Below, one piece after another: positions 42,901-53,461 of a DNA stretch of 64,000 nucleotides. Origin of the DNA: Stentor coeruleus (taxonomy: Eukaryota; Ciliophora; Heterotrichea; Heterotrichida; Stentoridae); contig MPUH01000333.1 in the NCBI GenBank assembly GCA_001970955.1, positions 1 to 64,000 of the forward strand, given 5' to 3'. The first letter of the stretch is position 1; each line of letters starts with the position of its first letter. The position numbers and the translations under genes are program-made. Under the pieces are notes generated by a model. It worked only from the letters and a program-made list of their open reading frames with translations, ran no database searches and was not told where the DNA came from.

Positions 42901-44442
42901 CTTATATCCACATCTTATATCGACACAATAATCATAAAAGATTTATCAGAAAGAAGAGTCCTTATGGCAAACTTGACAACATTCGCCAGAAGTTTAGAAC
43001 TTTTAAATTATGGCATGGAAAATTACAATGAAGATTTCCTAAGAAACATTATGATTAATGATATTTATACATATAAAAACATTGTCAATACTATTGAAAG
43101 TAAAATTTCCAAATGGGATTCTAAGACAAAAAATATGTATAGTAATATGAAATTCCCAACTTGGGAGCTTATTGATGATAATACTATACAAATGTTTGGA
43201 GAAAATATTATGGATATTATGAAGAAATTTATTATCCACGCAACAGCTTTACATCTTACAGAACTAAAGGAAATTAATGAGAAAAATGAGGATTTGTTTT
43301 TTTTGTATAGAAATGGTTTTGGGGAGAGTTTGAAAGCTGTAAATGATTCAATTGGAGTTTTTACTAGGGAACAAGAGAAGATAACTGATAAGATTTTGAT
43401 GATTGTTTTACTTTTAGCGCTTAGTGCTATTATATTGATGATTTTATGTTTTGTAGCTGTGCTGATACCGACGTTGATTTCGGTTGAGAGTTCGAATGGG
43501 ACGGTTTGGAGGCTATTTTATTTGCTTCCTTTGGATTTAGTACAAGAAATGCGTACAAGATGTGAGGAACGTCTTGAGATGACCCATGGCGTTGAGGTAG
43601 ATATCCGTGAAGAAATTCAGCTTTTTAAGTCACTAGAAAGTCGCAAGGATATCAAAATGAAAAAAAAATGGCCACAAATCCTCAGCCGTATATCCCTTTA
43701 TTATCTGATTTCTATGGGTCTTTTTATATTTTTCTATTATTTCGCATATGAGAATTTTGGCTCAATTCTTAGGACCAAGCCGAAACTAATCAACATGTCT
43801 GGTCTTCGAACTTTCAGCACAAACGCTGCGTATTATTGGCTCCAAGAGCTAAAATACTCTAAAAGCTCATTTTCTTACTTATATGAGACTTCAAAATATC
43901 GTCTATCATCATCCCCAGAGCAAGAAATCTTCAATGCTTTAACTCTTTTGCAGTACTCTGAAGACTCTTTAGTATATAAAAGTCTTAGCCATACAGGAAA
44001 AACTCAAACTCATGAGGATTATCTATGGAAAAGTCAATGCTTCAGTCCAAACTGTGAGCTTCTGAAAAAAGGTCTGCATTCTGGTGTATTATCTTTTATT
44101 GGGGAAATCAAAGACCTTGAATGCCAGATTCTTTTTGGTCTAAACCCAGACTTAAATAATATCCTCAATAAGAAAAATGAACTTGCATATGGAGAAAAAA
44201 TGCTCTTTGATATGTATGAAGAATATATGACAACAACAATCAACTATCATATAAACACAGTCATCTGGGCGACTTCAGCTTATTGCTTTGTCGTGACTCT
44301 AACATTTTTCATCTTATACATCCCTATAATAAACTCAGTCAAAGATGAAATCACTAAGGTATGGCGACTTGGAAGGCTTATTCCTATAGAACATCGTAAC
44401 AAAATCATGAACGCTTTCAAACAAGCTAAGGGTAAAAAGTAA
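39916..44442 (+). CDS. Large multi-TM PAS-domain protein, one 15-nt intron
   Basis: 1,503 residues after splicing. The N-terminal third (about 55-350) has seven or eight TM helices. A charged helical linker with TPR-like character follows (about 350-570, e.g. HDNLKKCKRTLKKVTLQYPNNQLSLKLYGTFLLEVYNDN). Residues about 580-745 hold one or two PAS folds: IIIISGERDNLGNITSINRPASEILRLSE and a following half with DGDTILFNTRGFSVLVGYSD. An acidic stretch (DKDQLEDKDKNVEIL, EEDNEDGAEDAN) then leads to four more TM segments, the first coded across the intron. This is the TmcB/'tiny macrocysts'-like group that is common in ciliates: a large membrane sensor of unknown ligand. It is convergent with the trehalose gene, 4 bp between ends. 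Confidence 0.85.
42838..42852 (+). other. 15-nt intron in PAS protein gene
   Basis: Reads gtaattcttatatag, ending in the TAG that would otherwise stop the frame. Splicing joins FFLT to ILIVNIAVIAMIIYLK and makes one hydrophobic helix continuous. Confidence 0.93.
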
Positions 44443-44446
44443 CCGT

Positions 44447-47344
44447 TCAAGGTTTTATATTAACTAAATCAGAACTTTCAATCCTAGGAATATTGTTCTC
44501 ATCGTCGCTATGGTCTTCTAATACGCCAAGTTGTTGCTGGTATGCGAAAAGCTTGCTTTTTATGTCAAGAAAAAGTTTATGGTTTTTCGACAGGTCGTCA
44601 TGAGAGAAGTTTCTTTTGGCTCGGGTGCTTTCTCCTATAATATGCTCTAGTAGGTTAAGAACTTTAGCTGCGTCTAATAAAAAATAAGCTGCAAGGCTAG
44701 GTTTTATCCCTAAAGTACAAGTAAAAGAAGGGATTTTACTATGAAGTAAAGTTCGGCTGTTTTGTTTTTTGAGTAGTCTGACCATTTTAAACATATCTTC
44801 ATCAGAAGAGTCATCACCTATAGCCATAATAAAATCCACAGGGCCTTTAGTTTCAAAAACTTTTTCTATAGCCTTATACAAAGCTGTACCTTTGTTTATC
44901 CCTAAAGGCTTGACTTCTACATATCCCATGCCTTCAGAAATCTCAATTTCATCCATATATGGTTTTAATAAATAATCCAATTGAGTTACTAACTCTTTAG
45001 ATTGATATGATCCAAACTCAGCCTCAGCTTCCCTATACAAAAATACTACTGAAGACTCTTTTTCTACTAATAATGACCCTTCAGTCCTTTCTGAATATGC
45101 TGATATAATATCTTTAGCTGTTGTTTTCCAATCAGATTTCGTTGAATAATAACTTTCCCATATATTAGACATTGGTGCTTTCATCATAGACCCATATTCT
45201 GCTGCCATTCCTAAATTCTTCACTGATGAAAACCAATTGTTTACAACATCACGAGGACGTCCTGTTATAACGTAAACTGTGTTTTGTTCATCATCACAAA
45301 GTTGTTCAAGAGCTTTGAGGATTCTTTGTGATGGGCCAATTTTACGATCAATTTCAGTTTGTTTCATGAAATTTGATAATGTTCCTTCGTTGTCGACAAA
45401 AATTACTCGGTTTTTTGAACGATTGTATGCTTCGAGGACTTTACGTTTATTCAGCTTTTTAAAGTTCTTACGTAATGCGATGAGTTTGAGTTTATCGCCT
45501 AGGCCGTGGACCATGTATTGAAGATTCGCTGTATCTTTGTGCGCTCGTTTGAGGTCAGAGAGAAAACGATTCATCCAGTCAAGGGCGTTTTTTGAGTAGA
45601 TGTATTTGAGGTCTAGGTTGATTTTATCAGAAGAAGTGATGGTATTTTTATTGACTATTTCGATTATGGCAGATTCTAGGTCACCACTCTATATAAAAGT
45701 TACGTTAAAAGGGTTGATTTTGCGAGGACTGTTTAGAGCTGTACTGACTCCAGTGAACTCTGAGAGGATTATCCCTGACATATCATATTTTTTAATTACC
45801 AAGTACTCAAAAGGTTGCAAACATAATCCATCTTTTATACACCCGACTATAATTCCATCAGATACACTCATATAAGCATATCTTTCTTCATTTGTAATCT
45901 CTTTTTCTATAACTTCCAAAACAATTTTTCCAGCATCATCATTAATCTCTTTTTGTAGCTGATATACTTCTTCCCTAATTCCTAAACTTTCACTAGAATT
46001 ATAATTAGGGACAAGGATTTGTAAGAATAAATAATTCCCTTTTAAAACATTTCTTACAAGCTTTAAAGCTTTTAATTTAAGGGATATTGCTGAAAGCTCA
46101 TGAGGTGAATCAATACTCAAGATGATTTTTTTATTAGAATACTTTTCCTTAAGCCTATCACAAAAGCTTAGGAATTCCTTTTCAGTACAAGTTTTTTCTA
46201 TGATTTCTGGTTGGATTCCAATGTGTTCTGATTTAACCATGATTTTCCTTCCGTAGTAGTTTAAACCTAAATAACCACCTTTTGTTAGTTCGATATCTAA
46301 ACTAAGAATTCTTTTACAACAACTGAAGAAGTTCCTAGCGTATTCGAATAGATGGAATCCGATCAAGTCACAGCAGCAAAGTGCATGAAGGATAGCTTCT
46401 CTATGAGGGAAAACCCGATAAATCTCTGAGCTTGGAAATGGGTGGTGGAGGAAGAACCCTATGTTCATAATGTCCTTTGTCTTCCTTGATATAAAACTAG
46501 GGACAAGGAAAAGCTGGGGGCCATGTACCCATATAATCTGCCCCGTATAATACGTAATGATCTTATCAGCGAAATTAATATTCATTCTCCTATACGCATT
46601 CCATAATTCCTCACTACACTGAAGCCCCGACTCCATAGACAAGTCAATGATATTATGTAAGAGTTTATAAAGTACCGTTGAACAAAACCTATCATGCATA
46701 TCCAAATCTTTCTGATCAACAAATATTGGTATACACTTAAATCTCTCTTTCATAATCCTCAACAACTCTTCTTCTTTCTCCTCATCCTTAGGTTGTGCTC
46801 CAGCAAGTCCAATCCAAAGGAAATTTGTATGATTACTCAACATCATATTATAAAGCTGACTTTGCCAAACCCCTTTTGTCGAAGAAAATTCCCAAACACC
46901 TTCTGAATTAATTTTGCATGTGATTGGCAAAAGAAATGAAACTATCAGGACAGCATCTTTGTCAGTAAAAGTTACATTTTCATCAAAAGCTTCTTCAGAA
47001 TCATGTAATGTTGTCAATTTGTATAGTATTTTACTTATACAATCTCCATCAATATCTTCTATTGTTGCCGTGTCTTGGACTAATTTGAGTTTTCTATTAG
47101 GTAAAGATTCCCAAGTGACTGTTTTATTGTAGATGAAAATGTATTTGTATTCTATTGATATGTTCATTGGGAGAAAAAGAATTGGTGTAGCCCAAAATGG
47201 GTATGAGTATGGGTCAGTTGATAGTTCGACAGCTTTTTCAGGATCCCAAGAACCAAGAAGAGGATGGTTTCCAGTGAGTTTTATGCTCTGCCCAGGGTGT
47301 GTACTAGCTTTGAACTTGAACTTTGTATGTGCCCGTAAATCCAT
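44447..47344 (-). CDS. CBM20 + trehalose-phosphate synthase-like + trehalose-phosphatase protein, one 15-nt intron
   Basis: 960 residues after splicing. Residues 1-95 are a CBM20-type starch/glycogen-binding module (IKLTGNHPLLGSWDPEKAVEL, then SIEYKYIFI). About 150-545 is a GT20 (TPS) domain that keeps the shape (IGFFLHHPFPSSEIYR, GFHLFEYARNFFSCC) but has lost key active-site motifs: WVHDYHL is WVHGPQL, and the DRLDYIKG motif is replaced by SIDSPHE. About 640-905 is a TPP (HAD) domain with good motifs: ITGRPRD, AEYGS, GDDSSDEDMF and KPSLAAYFLLD, though the first motif is VDNEGTL rather than DxDGT. This matches class II TPS/TPP proteins, with an inactive synthase and a maybe active phosphatase. 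A trehalose or starch/paraglycogen sensor is inferred. Confidence 0.88.
45689..45703 (-). other. 15-nt intron in TPS-TPP gene
   Basis: On the minus strand it reads gtaacttttatatag. Splicing joins KINPFN to SGDLESAIIEIVNKN and fuses the GT20 and phosphatase parts. Confidence 0.92.
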
Positions 47345-47628
47345 TTATTATGTGGGCTGATTTTCTGACTCCATTACATAAAATAAACTAATAGTTTTAT
47401 GCTAAATCTTCATGAATATAGGAATATTAGCTTATTTTTATATAAATAATATAAGATAATTATGATTTTTAGTTTTAAGATATATTTTATATAAATTTTT
47501 AACTTTTCATCATAGGTTTTGATAGTAAATTATTATATTTAAAGGTATTTGTTTATAGTAAAACTGAGATATTTGTAATAATCTTAAGACTAAAGATAAA
47601 AGCTCATGGCATACGATTGGCTTATATA

Positions 47629-47976
47629 ATGGTGAAAAATGAAAAAGAGCTCTCTCCTGAGACCAGAGACTATACAATCCATCTGCATAAACGCTTGCAC
47701 CATATTGGTCTAAAGTCCCGAGCTCCAAGGTCAATAGCTATAATCAAGGACTTTGTGAGCAGAGTGATGAAAACCAAGGATGTGAGAATTGATTACAACC
47801 TTAACAATTTCTTATGGTCCAAAGGTATCAAACACGTGCCTTACAGGGTTAGAGTTAGGCTACAAAGAAAAAAGAATGAAGAGGAAAATGCCAAAGAAGA
47901 AATGTATACCCTTGTTCGCTATCTACCTGTAGACTCTTTCAAAGGACTGAGACCTGAAAAAGTTAACTCAGAATAA
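47629..47976 (+). CDS. Cytosolic ribosomal protein eL31
   Basis: Large-subunit ribosomal protein near the exit tunnel. 115 residues from ATG at 47629: MVKNEKELSPETRDYTIHLHKR, then GLKSRAPRSIAIIKDFVSRVM, DVRIDYNLNNFLWSKGIKHVPYRVRVRLQRKKNEEENA and LYTLV-like MYTLVRYLPV, all hallmarks of eL31. The N-terminus is shorter than in animals. An ATG at 47606 upstream opens only a seven-codon frame that ends just across the true start, so it may act as a tiny upstream reading frame. Confidence 0.95.
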   Translation: MVKNEKELSPETRDYTIHLHKRLHHIGLKSRAPRSIAIIKDFVSRVMKTKDVRIDYNLNNFLWSKGIKHVPYRVRVRLQRKKNEEENAKEEMYTLVRYLPVDSFKGLRPEKVNSE

Positions 47977-48929
47977 GTAGATTAAAAGGCTTAACTGGTT
48001 TTTGGCAGAGAATAACCGGGTTTTTTTGATGTGGTTTAGGGATGAAATGATTTTTTTTAGGTTTAAAAGGAGGGTAGAGGATTAGCATGTGGGATTTTGA
48101 AGTGGTTTTGGTAGGATTTTTATAGGGTATGCTATATTAGGTTTTTTGTATAGAAAAATAAGTGGTTAGATGGGTGTGAAAATGATATCGGGTAAATGGA
48201 GAGGTAGAAGTTTGGAAAGTGCTTTTGTGTAAAATTATGAAAGTGCTGGAGTTTTTGTTATGATTTTTAGTTGTTGTTATGTAGAGGAATTGTTGAAATG
48301 TTTGATGTTGATTATGATGTTTAATTTGTGTTGTTATAGAAATTGTATATGATAGAAGAATTTAACGAAAAAATTGGATATAGAAGACATAAATTTAGTT
48401 TTTCAAGACCTTAGTATGGTGTATTAAAAGACCTAATAATTTAGGGAAATTTTAAAAGAAGTAATATATAATAGTTAATATATATTGGCATTACTTACGA
48501 AAATTATAATGAATTTCACTAGGTCATAGATTATAATCAGAAGATCTTGGCTGGAAGTTAAATATCGAATTTATTATGTATTTAAAAATAGTATAAAAAG
48601 CAAATAATTCGGGTATAAAAAATTATCAAATAAAAAAAAAATCCACTAAAAATAAAATATACATAAATCAACCCTAAAGTCATAATCAAAAAAATCCTAA
48701 TCCCCTAAACAATACCTTAAACATAATACAATATCTAATCCTAATTCTCTTAATAATACCCTCCTTCAAATTTTTCATCTAAAATTAATACAATCAATCA
48801 TACTCTTCATTATAAAAAAAACCCAACACCTTTATAAACATAAACCCACCTCAGTCTAAATAATCATAAATTTCACTTATTAAATAAACTAAAATTATGT
48901 AATTCCTATGATTGTTTATATAAAAACAA
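47977..48929. other. Intergenic
   Basis: 953 bp. The first half (47990-48320) is strikingly G-rich and C-poor on the given strand, the second half (48640-48900) C-rich and G-poor. No gene is seen. Confidence 0.55.
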
Positions 48930-49199
48930 ATGGCTACTGGCACATTAGCAAGAGAAGACACACATACTTACACAGAAAGTATTTCCTCATACTGCAGCAG
49001 CATTATTTCTATCAACCTAACAGAAGATAACAAAAGAAGCACCTGCCCATCAGAGGATCTTTCTGGACTTTCAAGCTCAGATGTGCTGAATATAGACACG
49101 AGCTCCATGATAACAATTTCGTCATGGAGTTCAAAACTCCACAAAATATCTATGTTGGACCCTCTAACACAGAAACCCTGCGCCTGCATCATATCATAA
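48930..49199 (+). CDS. Small Ser/Thr-rich protein with a C-terminal CaaX box
   Basis: 89 residues, not similar to anything I know. It is polar and Ser/Thr-rich throughout (SISSYCSSIISINL, SGLSSSDVLNIDTSS), with no TM or signal segment. The last residues are KPCACIIS: C-I-I-S is a good CaaX farnesylation motif, and the cysteine two places before could be palmitoylated. The leader is C-rich and G-poor as for other plus-strand genes here. A lipid-anchored small membrane protein is likely if it is expressed. Existence is moderately supported by start context and the meaningful C-terminus. Confidence 0.5.
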   Translation: MATGTLAREDTHTYTESISSYCSSIISINLTEDNKRSTCPSEDLSGLSSSDVLNIDTSSMITISSWSSKLHKISMLDPLTQKPCACIIS

Positions 49200-49563
49200 T
49201 TTGAGTATTAAGTTTATGTAAATTATCCCTTGAGTATATTAGTAAAGCTCTAAAAAAGCAAAGGGATTAAATTTTTAGAACCTGTTCCTATAGACGAATA
49301 ATAGGATAAGATATAGAGTGTTACATTAGGGAAGTTGGAAAAATATACCGCAAAATCCTAAGAACGAAAAGCTAAAATTGAAGATTTTTTTTAAACATAA
49401 TCCTGATGTATATATATAATAATATGATAATATAAAACTATATCTTAAATATGTATTTAATGGCTTCCTAAATCATAAGTTTTTTTTAACTTTTTTAGGG
49501 TATTTCAAAGATTTGCTATGATTATTTTTTTAAAGGTATTTTTATATTAAATTTCTAAGATTA
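49200..49563. other. Intergenic between convergent genes
   Basis: 364 bp, AT-rich. Nothing recognised. Confidence 0.5.
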
Positions 49564-51297
49564 TTATTGTTTAATAGGAGACTTAGCCCATCCTTCTCCA
49601 TGTTTACGAATACAAGTTTTGCATTCAGGTTCATTTTCATAAGCTCTACTTTGTGACAACGGCCTACTGTCAGGACTACAAAAATCTTCTCTACTAGTAA
49701 AATTCCTTGACCTTCCTCCATAGTTTCCATTATTTTGCTTGATTCTTTCTGGAGTTGATATATTTTTCCCATCTCCACTATTAATCTCAATATCAGCTTT
49801 TCTAACAGAACTTCTCCGATTTGGTGTTTTTTGTGAAGTGTTACTATTATAAGTTATATATGGAGAAAATTTTCTTTCTTGAGTTGGAGTTGAACCTTTG
49901 CTTTTTGGGGTCCTTTGGGTTAAGATAACAGGTGAATTTTTAGTTTTGGGTTTTGGTTTGAGGATTTTTTCATTCACAGCTGTTTGTTCAGCTAGTTTTT
50001 CTTGTAAACTGTAGAGTCTTTCTTCAATATCTTTGATTCTGGCGTCAGAAACCCCGTTTGATTTGTCGCTAGGGATTTTTTTAAGCTGATCTCTGTACTC
50101 GTTTTTCATTTGTCTTATGTTTTCTTGTATTTCTTCTCTTTCTATATATCTTCCTGCGCTATCAGGATTAGCCTTACAGGAAGCGGGTCTTTGGTTTTTG
50201 TCATTTGTCCTTTGCGTATTTTTATTTTGCTCATTTTCATATTTAAATACACTTTCATGAGGTTTTGATAAAATTTGTTGATCGTTTTTATCTTTATCTT
50301 GTGTGTTGTTTTGGGCTGATTTTTCATTGTCATTTATAGACTTTTCATAAAATCCGATATGCTTTGGTTTATTTTCCATAGAACAAACTGAAGCTTTTAA
50401 CACTCTTTCAGGTTCTTTATTTTGATACTTAAAGTCTTCTTTATAACTAATATTTCTCTGATTCCTTTCGGGTTCTCTAAGAGTTCTTTGAGAATTTCTG
50501 TATTCTTGTTCTGAATTTCTACAGCATTTACACTCTTTCAAAAATTGTCCATGTTTATCATTTAAATCCCTTAGCCAAGTTTCAACTCGCATTTTTTCCT
50601 CATATAAATTGTCATATTTTTCTTTAAGGCTACTAACATCATGCCCATAAGTAATTCTAAGTTCTTCATAAGCAGATTTAAATTCTTTTAACTTACGTAA
50701 AAGTTCTTGATTTTTCAAACCCTCCCTTTCTAGTTCTTCATGATATTTGTTATTATTAACAGAATAATCTCTGCTGTATGATATTTTCCTTCTTAAGTCC
50801 TCATTTTCATTCAATAACAAATTAATCCTTGTATTAAGTTTATCGATTTCATTTTGAAGTTCTGAAGATCTTGAAGCTCTAATTCTATTATCCTCATTAT
50901 GTTTTTCTATATCAACCAAATAAGCCATTCTAGCTTTTAAACTATCATTTTCACTTTCTAGGACAAGTCTATAGTTTTTTTCTTTTTCAAGTTGTTCGAG
51001 TATTTCTTGATATTTCCTGTCAAAATTTTCTGAGATTTGTTCATGATTTTGACTATAATTGTTATAAGCATAAGGGATTATATCTGGCTTTCTGATATAG
51101 TGAATATGATCTAAAAGTTCATCAAAAGTTTGTTCGATTTTTAATTTTGATCTTGGAGAATAAGGCAGTTCTGAGACTTTTTCCCTCACGAAATCTCTGT
51201 TTCTTTCATATAATTTTACTGAGTCGTAAGGGTCTTGAGAAATGTAATTAGGGGAAAATGTTCGATATTGTCTATCGTAAACTGAGTTTCTGGACAT
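49564..51297 (-). CDS. Coiled-coil protein, 577 residues
   Basis: Residues about 85-260 are heptad-rich coiled coil (ILEQLEKEKNYRLVLESEND, ELQNEIDKLNTRINLLLNENEDLRRKI, LKEKYDNLYEEKMRVETWL). Between and after lie long Asn/Gln/Lys/Ser-rich low-complexity stretches; a second short coil is at about 390-440. The C-terminus has PECKTCIRKHGEGWAKSPIKQ with a C-x2-C pair. Pro-directed sites (SPRSK, RTPKSKGSTP, KTPNRRS, STPERI) suggest phosphorylation. The layout is that of centrosomal, basal-body or cortical fibre proteins, but no orthologue is recognised. Confidence 0.75.
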   Translation of the reverse strand: MSRNSVYDRQYRTFSPNYISQDPYDSVKLYERNRDFVREKVSELPYSPRSKLKIEQTFDELLDHIHYIRKPDIIPYAYNNYSQNHEQISENFDRKYQEILEQLEKEKNYRLVLESENDSLKARMAYLVDIEKHNEDNRIRASRSSELQNEIDKLNTRINLLLNENEDLRRKISYSRDYSVNNNKYHEELEREGLKNQELLRKLKEFKSAYEELRITYGHDVSSLKEKYDNLYEEKMRVETWLRDLNDKHGQFLKECKCCRNSEQEYRNSQRTLREPERNQRNISYKEDFKYQNKEPERVLKASVCSMENKPKHIGFYEKSINDNEKSAQNNTQDKDKNDQQILSKPHESVFKYENEQNKNTQRTNDKNQRPASCKANPDSAGRYIEREEIQENIRQMKNEYRDQLKKIPSDKSNGVSDARIKDIEERLYSLQEKLAEQTAVNEKILKPKPKTKNSPVILTQRTPKSKGSTPTQERKFSPYITYNSNTSQKTPNRRSSVRKADIEINSGDGKNISTPERIKQNNGNYGGRSRNFTSREDFCSPDSRPLSQSRAYENEPECKTCIRKHGEGWAKSPIKQ

Positions 51298-51610
51298 TAT
51301 TATAAGTAACTTGCTAAGTTTTAAATTTATGTTGAAAATGAATGAAAATATTAGAAAAAATAATTTAGATAGGTTTTAAGCTTAAAAACTGAGGGTGCTT
51401 GGATATTGATTTTGTATTGAAGATTATTTAGTATCCACTTTTTTTCATAAAATTTTTCAGTTAAGCTCATACCATTTTTTCATGACAACCATCGAACTCA
51501 CTTTATAAAACATCCTCTTCTATATCCAATAACCTAAAGCTAACCTTATAAAAATAATAAATATTCTCATTATTATCTCATGATAATCTCTATCAAATCC
51601 GATTCTCCAT
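51298..51610. other. Intergenic
   Basis: 313 bp between two minus-strand genes. AT-rich, nothing recognised. Confidence 0.5.
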
Positions 51611-53461
51611 CTATTTTTTAAAATTTTTCATTTTTTTCAAAGCATTGACAACTCTAAAAAGTGTCTCCCTCTGTTCATAAATTTCACTCTTCAAAGTCAA
51701 AATGTTTTTCTTCCTCAATTCCTCATAATTCACTTGAGCACATTTAAAATTTAATACCCCTAACTGTACTTTAATCTGTTCTTGTAATTCTTGATTATTG
51801 ATTTTCAATAACTTCCCTTCTTTATTTATTTTTGTAATGACAATCATCTCAGCCAAAGCTCTCATATTCATATGATGCCTATAATCAGAAACTTGTCTAA
51901 AATCAAACCAAGCAGATGGAAAATCTCTTCTAAAAGTATTTAATAAATCTGAACTCATAACTAATAAATGATTATGAAGTCGGCTTATCGCCCCAAAAAT
52001 TCTCCTTTTTTCATATGCAGCTTCATAATCACCAAAATACTGCCCTTTAGATATACATCTAAAAGGAAGATTTTCTTTCCCATATATAAAATTAACCCTT
52101 CCATTAGCAATAAAAAAAACTTCTTCAGAATTTTGACTTTGGGTATAAACAACTTCTTCTGGGTTCATGAATTTACTATAAAGTTTTGGGAAAATATTCG
52201 CAACAAAAATCGCTTCTTTTTCCCTGAAAAATTTGAATTCTGTAATCACATTTTTATGCATCGTCAAAGCTATTTCGTATTTTATGTCTATTGGTAAGTA
52301 AGATATTATTTCTTCTTGGTCTTCAGCGCTATGCTTCATTCTATAAATTTTTTCTTTGACTTCATTTTTCATTTTTTTTCTTAGAAATCGACTTATATCC
52401 TGACTTCTTGTGTAATCTTCGATAAGAGCCATTTTGTGCATGAGGACGTTTTTCTTGAAGTCAGATTCAGATAATATGCTGTTTAAATTGCTTATGTTGA
52501 AACTGAGAAAATAAACAGCTGTGAACATCCAGAGTATTGCTAATATCATTTCAGCTGGGGTTTTTGGCGCTATTTCTCCATATCCAACAGTGGCAAGTGT
52601 TGTTATAGAATAATATAAGGCAAGTAAGTAGATATTCTCTTCATTATTATCTTTTAGGTTATATCTAAAAATCCAAGTATCTGATTGAATTTCTGATATC
52701 TTAGCTGCGATAACCCAAAAACAGGCCATGATATGCACACTTATTAGGATTTGAATCAAAGTTTTTACTAACTTCATAGAATTATGAGTAATCATCAAAT
52801 AATCTTGTATTTTTTTCAATACACCACACAGTTTTATATTAGAGACAAGCTTTAATAAACGAAAAAGCCTTGTTATCATATACATCTTTTTGTTGTAGAA
52901 AAGTCTTAAGACAATGTTTATAAAGTGTAAGTTTTCTGGAGAGTCACTATCGCTTAGATCCATAATTTCATAAGGTAAAGCTGAAGCTAAATCAAAAATG
53001 AACATTGTTTTTAAATAATGAGCTGCAATATCTTTGTAATTTGTGATAAGGGTTTTATTCCAGTCATAAAAAGCAGTATTGAAGTTTATGCAGATGTCAA
53101 GAATTAAAATTAAGTCTGTTATAAGATCAAAGCCGCACCAATAATTGCATTTGTGTATATGATTAAAAGCTAAAGCATATGGGGAAACTATACATGAATA
53201 AATAAGGACAAATGATAATAAAGCGTCCCAATGCGTTCTAAAACCTGTTTTTGGATGAAAAAGAGCTCCTAAACTTTTGGTTTCACTATTAAACAGTTCT
53301 GAGTCGATTGCTGTCAGAAAAGTTGAAGTTTGTATCTTGGCTTTTTTGATTCTAATATAAGCTTTTATTTTTTTTCTTACTAGACTCCAAAGTTCAGACC
53401 CTTTTCTTGGACTTTCTGTGTCTACTATAAGCTTTCTTTTAGTATCCAAATCATCATCCAT
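51611..53461 (-). CDS. Voltage-gated-type potassium channel with cyclic-nucleotide-binding domain
   Basis: 616 residues of the EAG/HCN/CNG superfamily. A cytosolic N-terminus (1-75) is followed by six TM segments: S1 near 80-98, S2 near 110-130, S3 near 150-165, S4 near 185-207 (MYMITRLFRLLKLV, with fewer and less regular positive charges than in typical voltage sensors), S5 near 230-255 and S6 near 303-328. The pore loop has SITTLATVGYGEIAP, with the potassium filter TVGYG at about 291-295. A C-linker and CNBD-like beta roll (about 400-505: NPEEVVYTQSQNSEEVFFIANGRVNFIY ... SKGQYFGDYEA) follow. Whether it binds cAMP/cGMP is uncertain since the phosphate-binding Arg is not obvious. Likely in plasma or ciliary membrane. 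Confidence 0.93.
   Translation of the reverse strand: MDDDLDTKRKLIVDTESPRKGSELWSLVRKKIKAYIRIKKAKIQTSTFLTAIDSELFNSETKSLGALFHPKTGFRTHWDALLSFVLIYSCIVSPYALAFNHIHKCNYWCGFDLITDLILILDICINFNTAFYDWNKTLITNYKDIAAHYLKTMFIFDLASALPYEIMDLSDSDSPENLHFINIVLRLFYNKKMYMITRLFRLLKLVSNIKLCGVLKKIQDYLMITHNSMKLVKTLIQILISVHIMACFWVIAAKISEIQSDTWIFRYNLKDNNEENIYLLALYYSITTLATVGYGEIAPKTPAEMILAILWMFTAVYFLSFNISNLNSILSESDFKKNVLMHKMALIEDYTRSQDISRFLRKKMKNEVKEKIYRMKHSAEDQEEIISYLPIDIKYEIALTMHKNVITEFKFFREKEAIFVANIFPKLYSKFMNPEEVVYTQSQNSEEVFFIANGRVNFIYGKENLPFRCISKGQYFGDYEAAYEKRRIFGAISRLHNHLLVMSSDLLNTFRRDFPSAWFDFRQVSDYRHHMNMRALAEMIVITKINKEGKLLKINNQELQEQIKVQLGVLNFKCAQVNYEELRKKNILTLKSEIYEQRETLFRVVNALKKMKNFKK

Noticed and set aside
47617-47628. 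eL31 start at a TTG
   Set aside because: The frame opens further upstream only through a TTG; the ATG at 47629 gives a normal eukaryotic start and a normal eL31 N-terminus.
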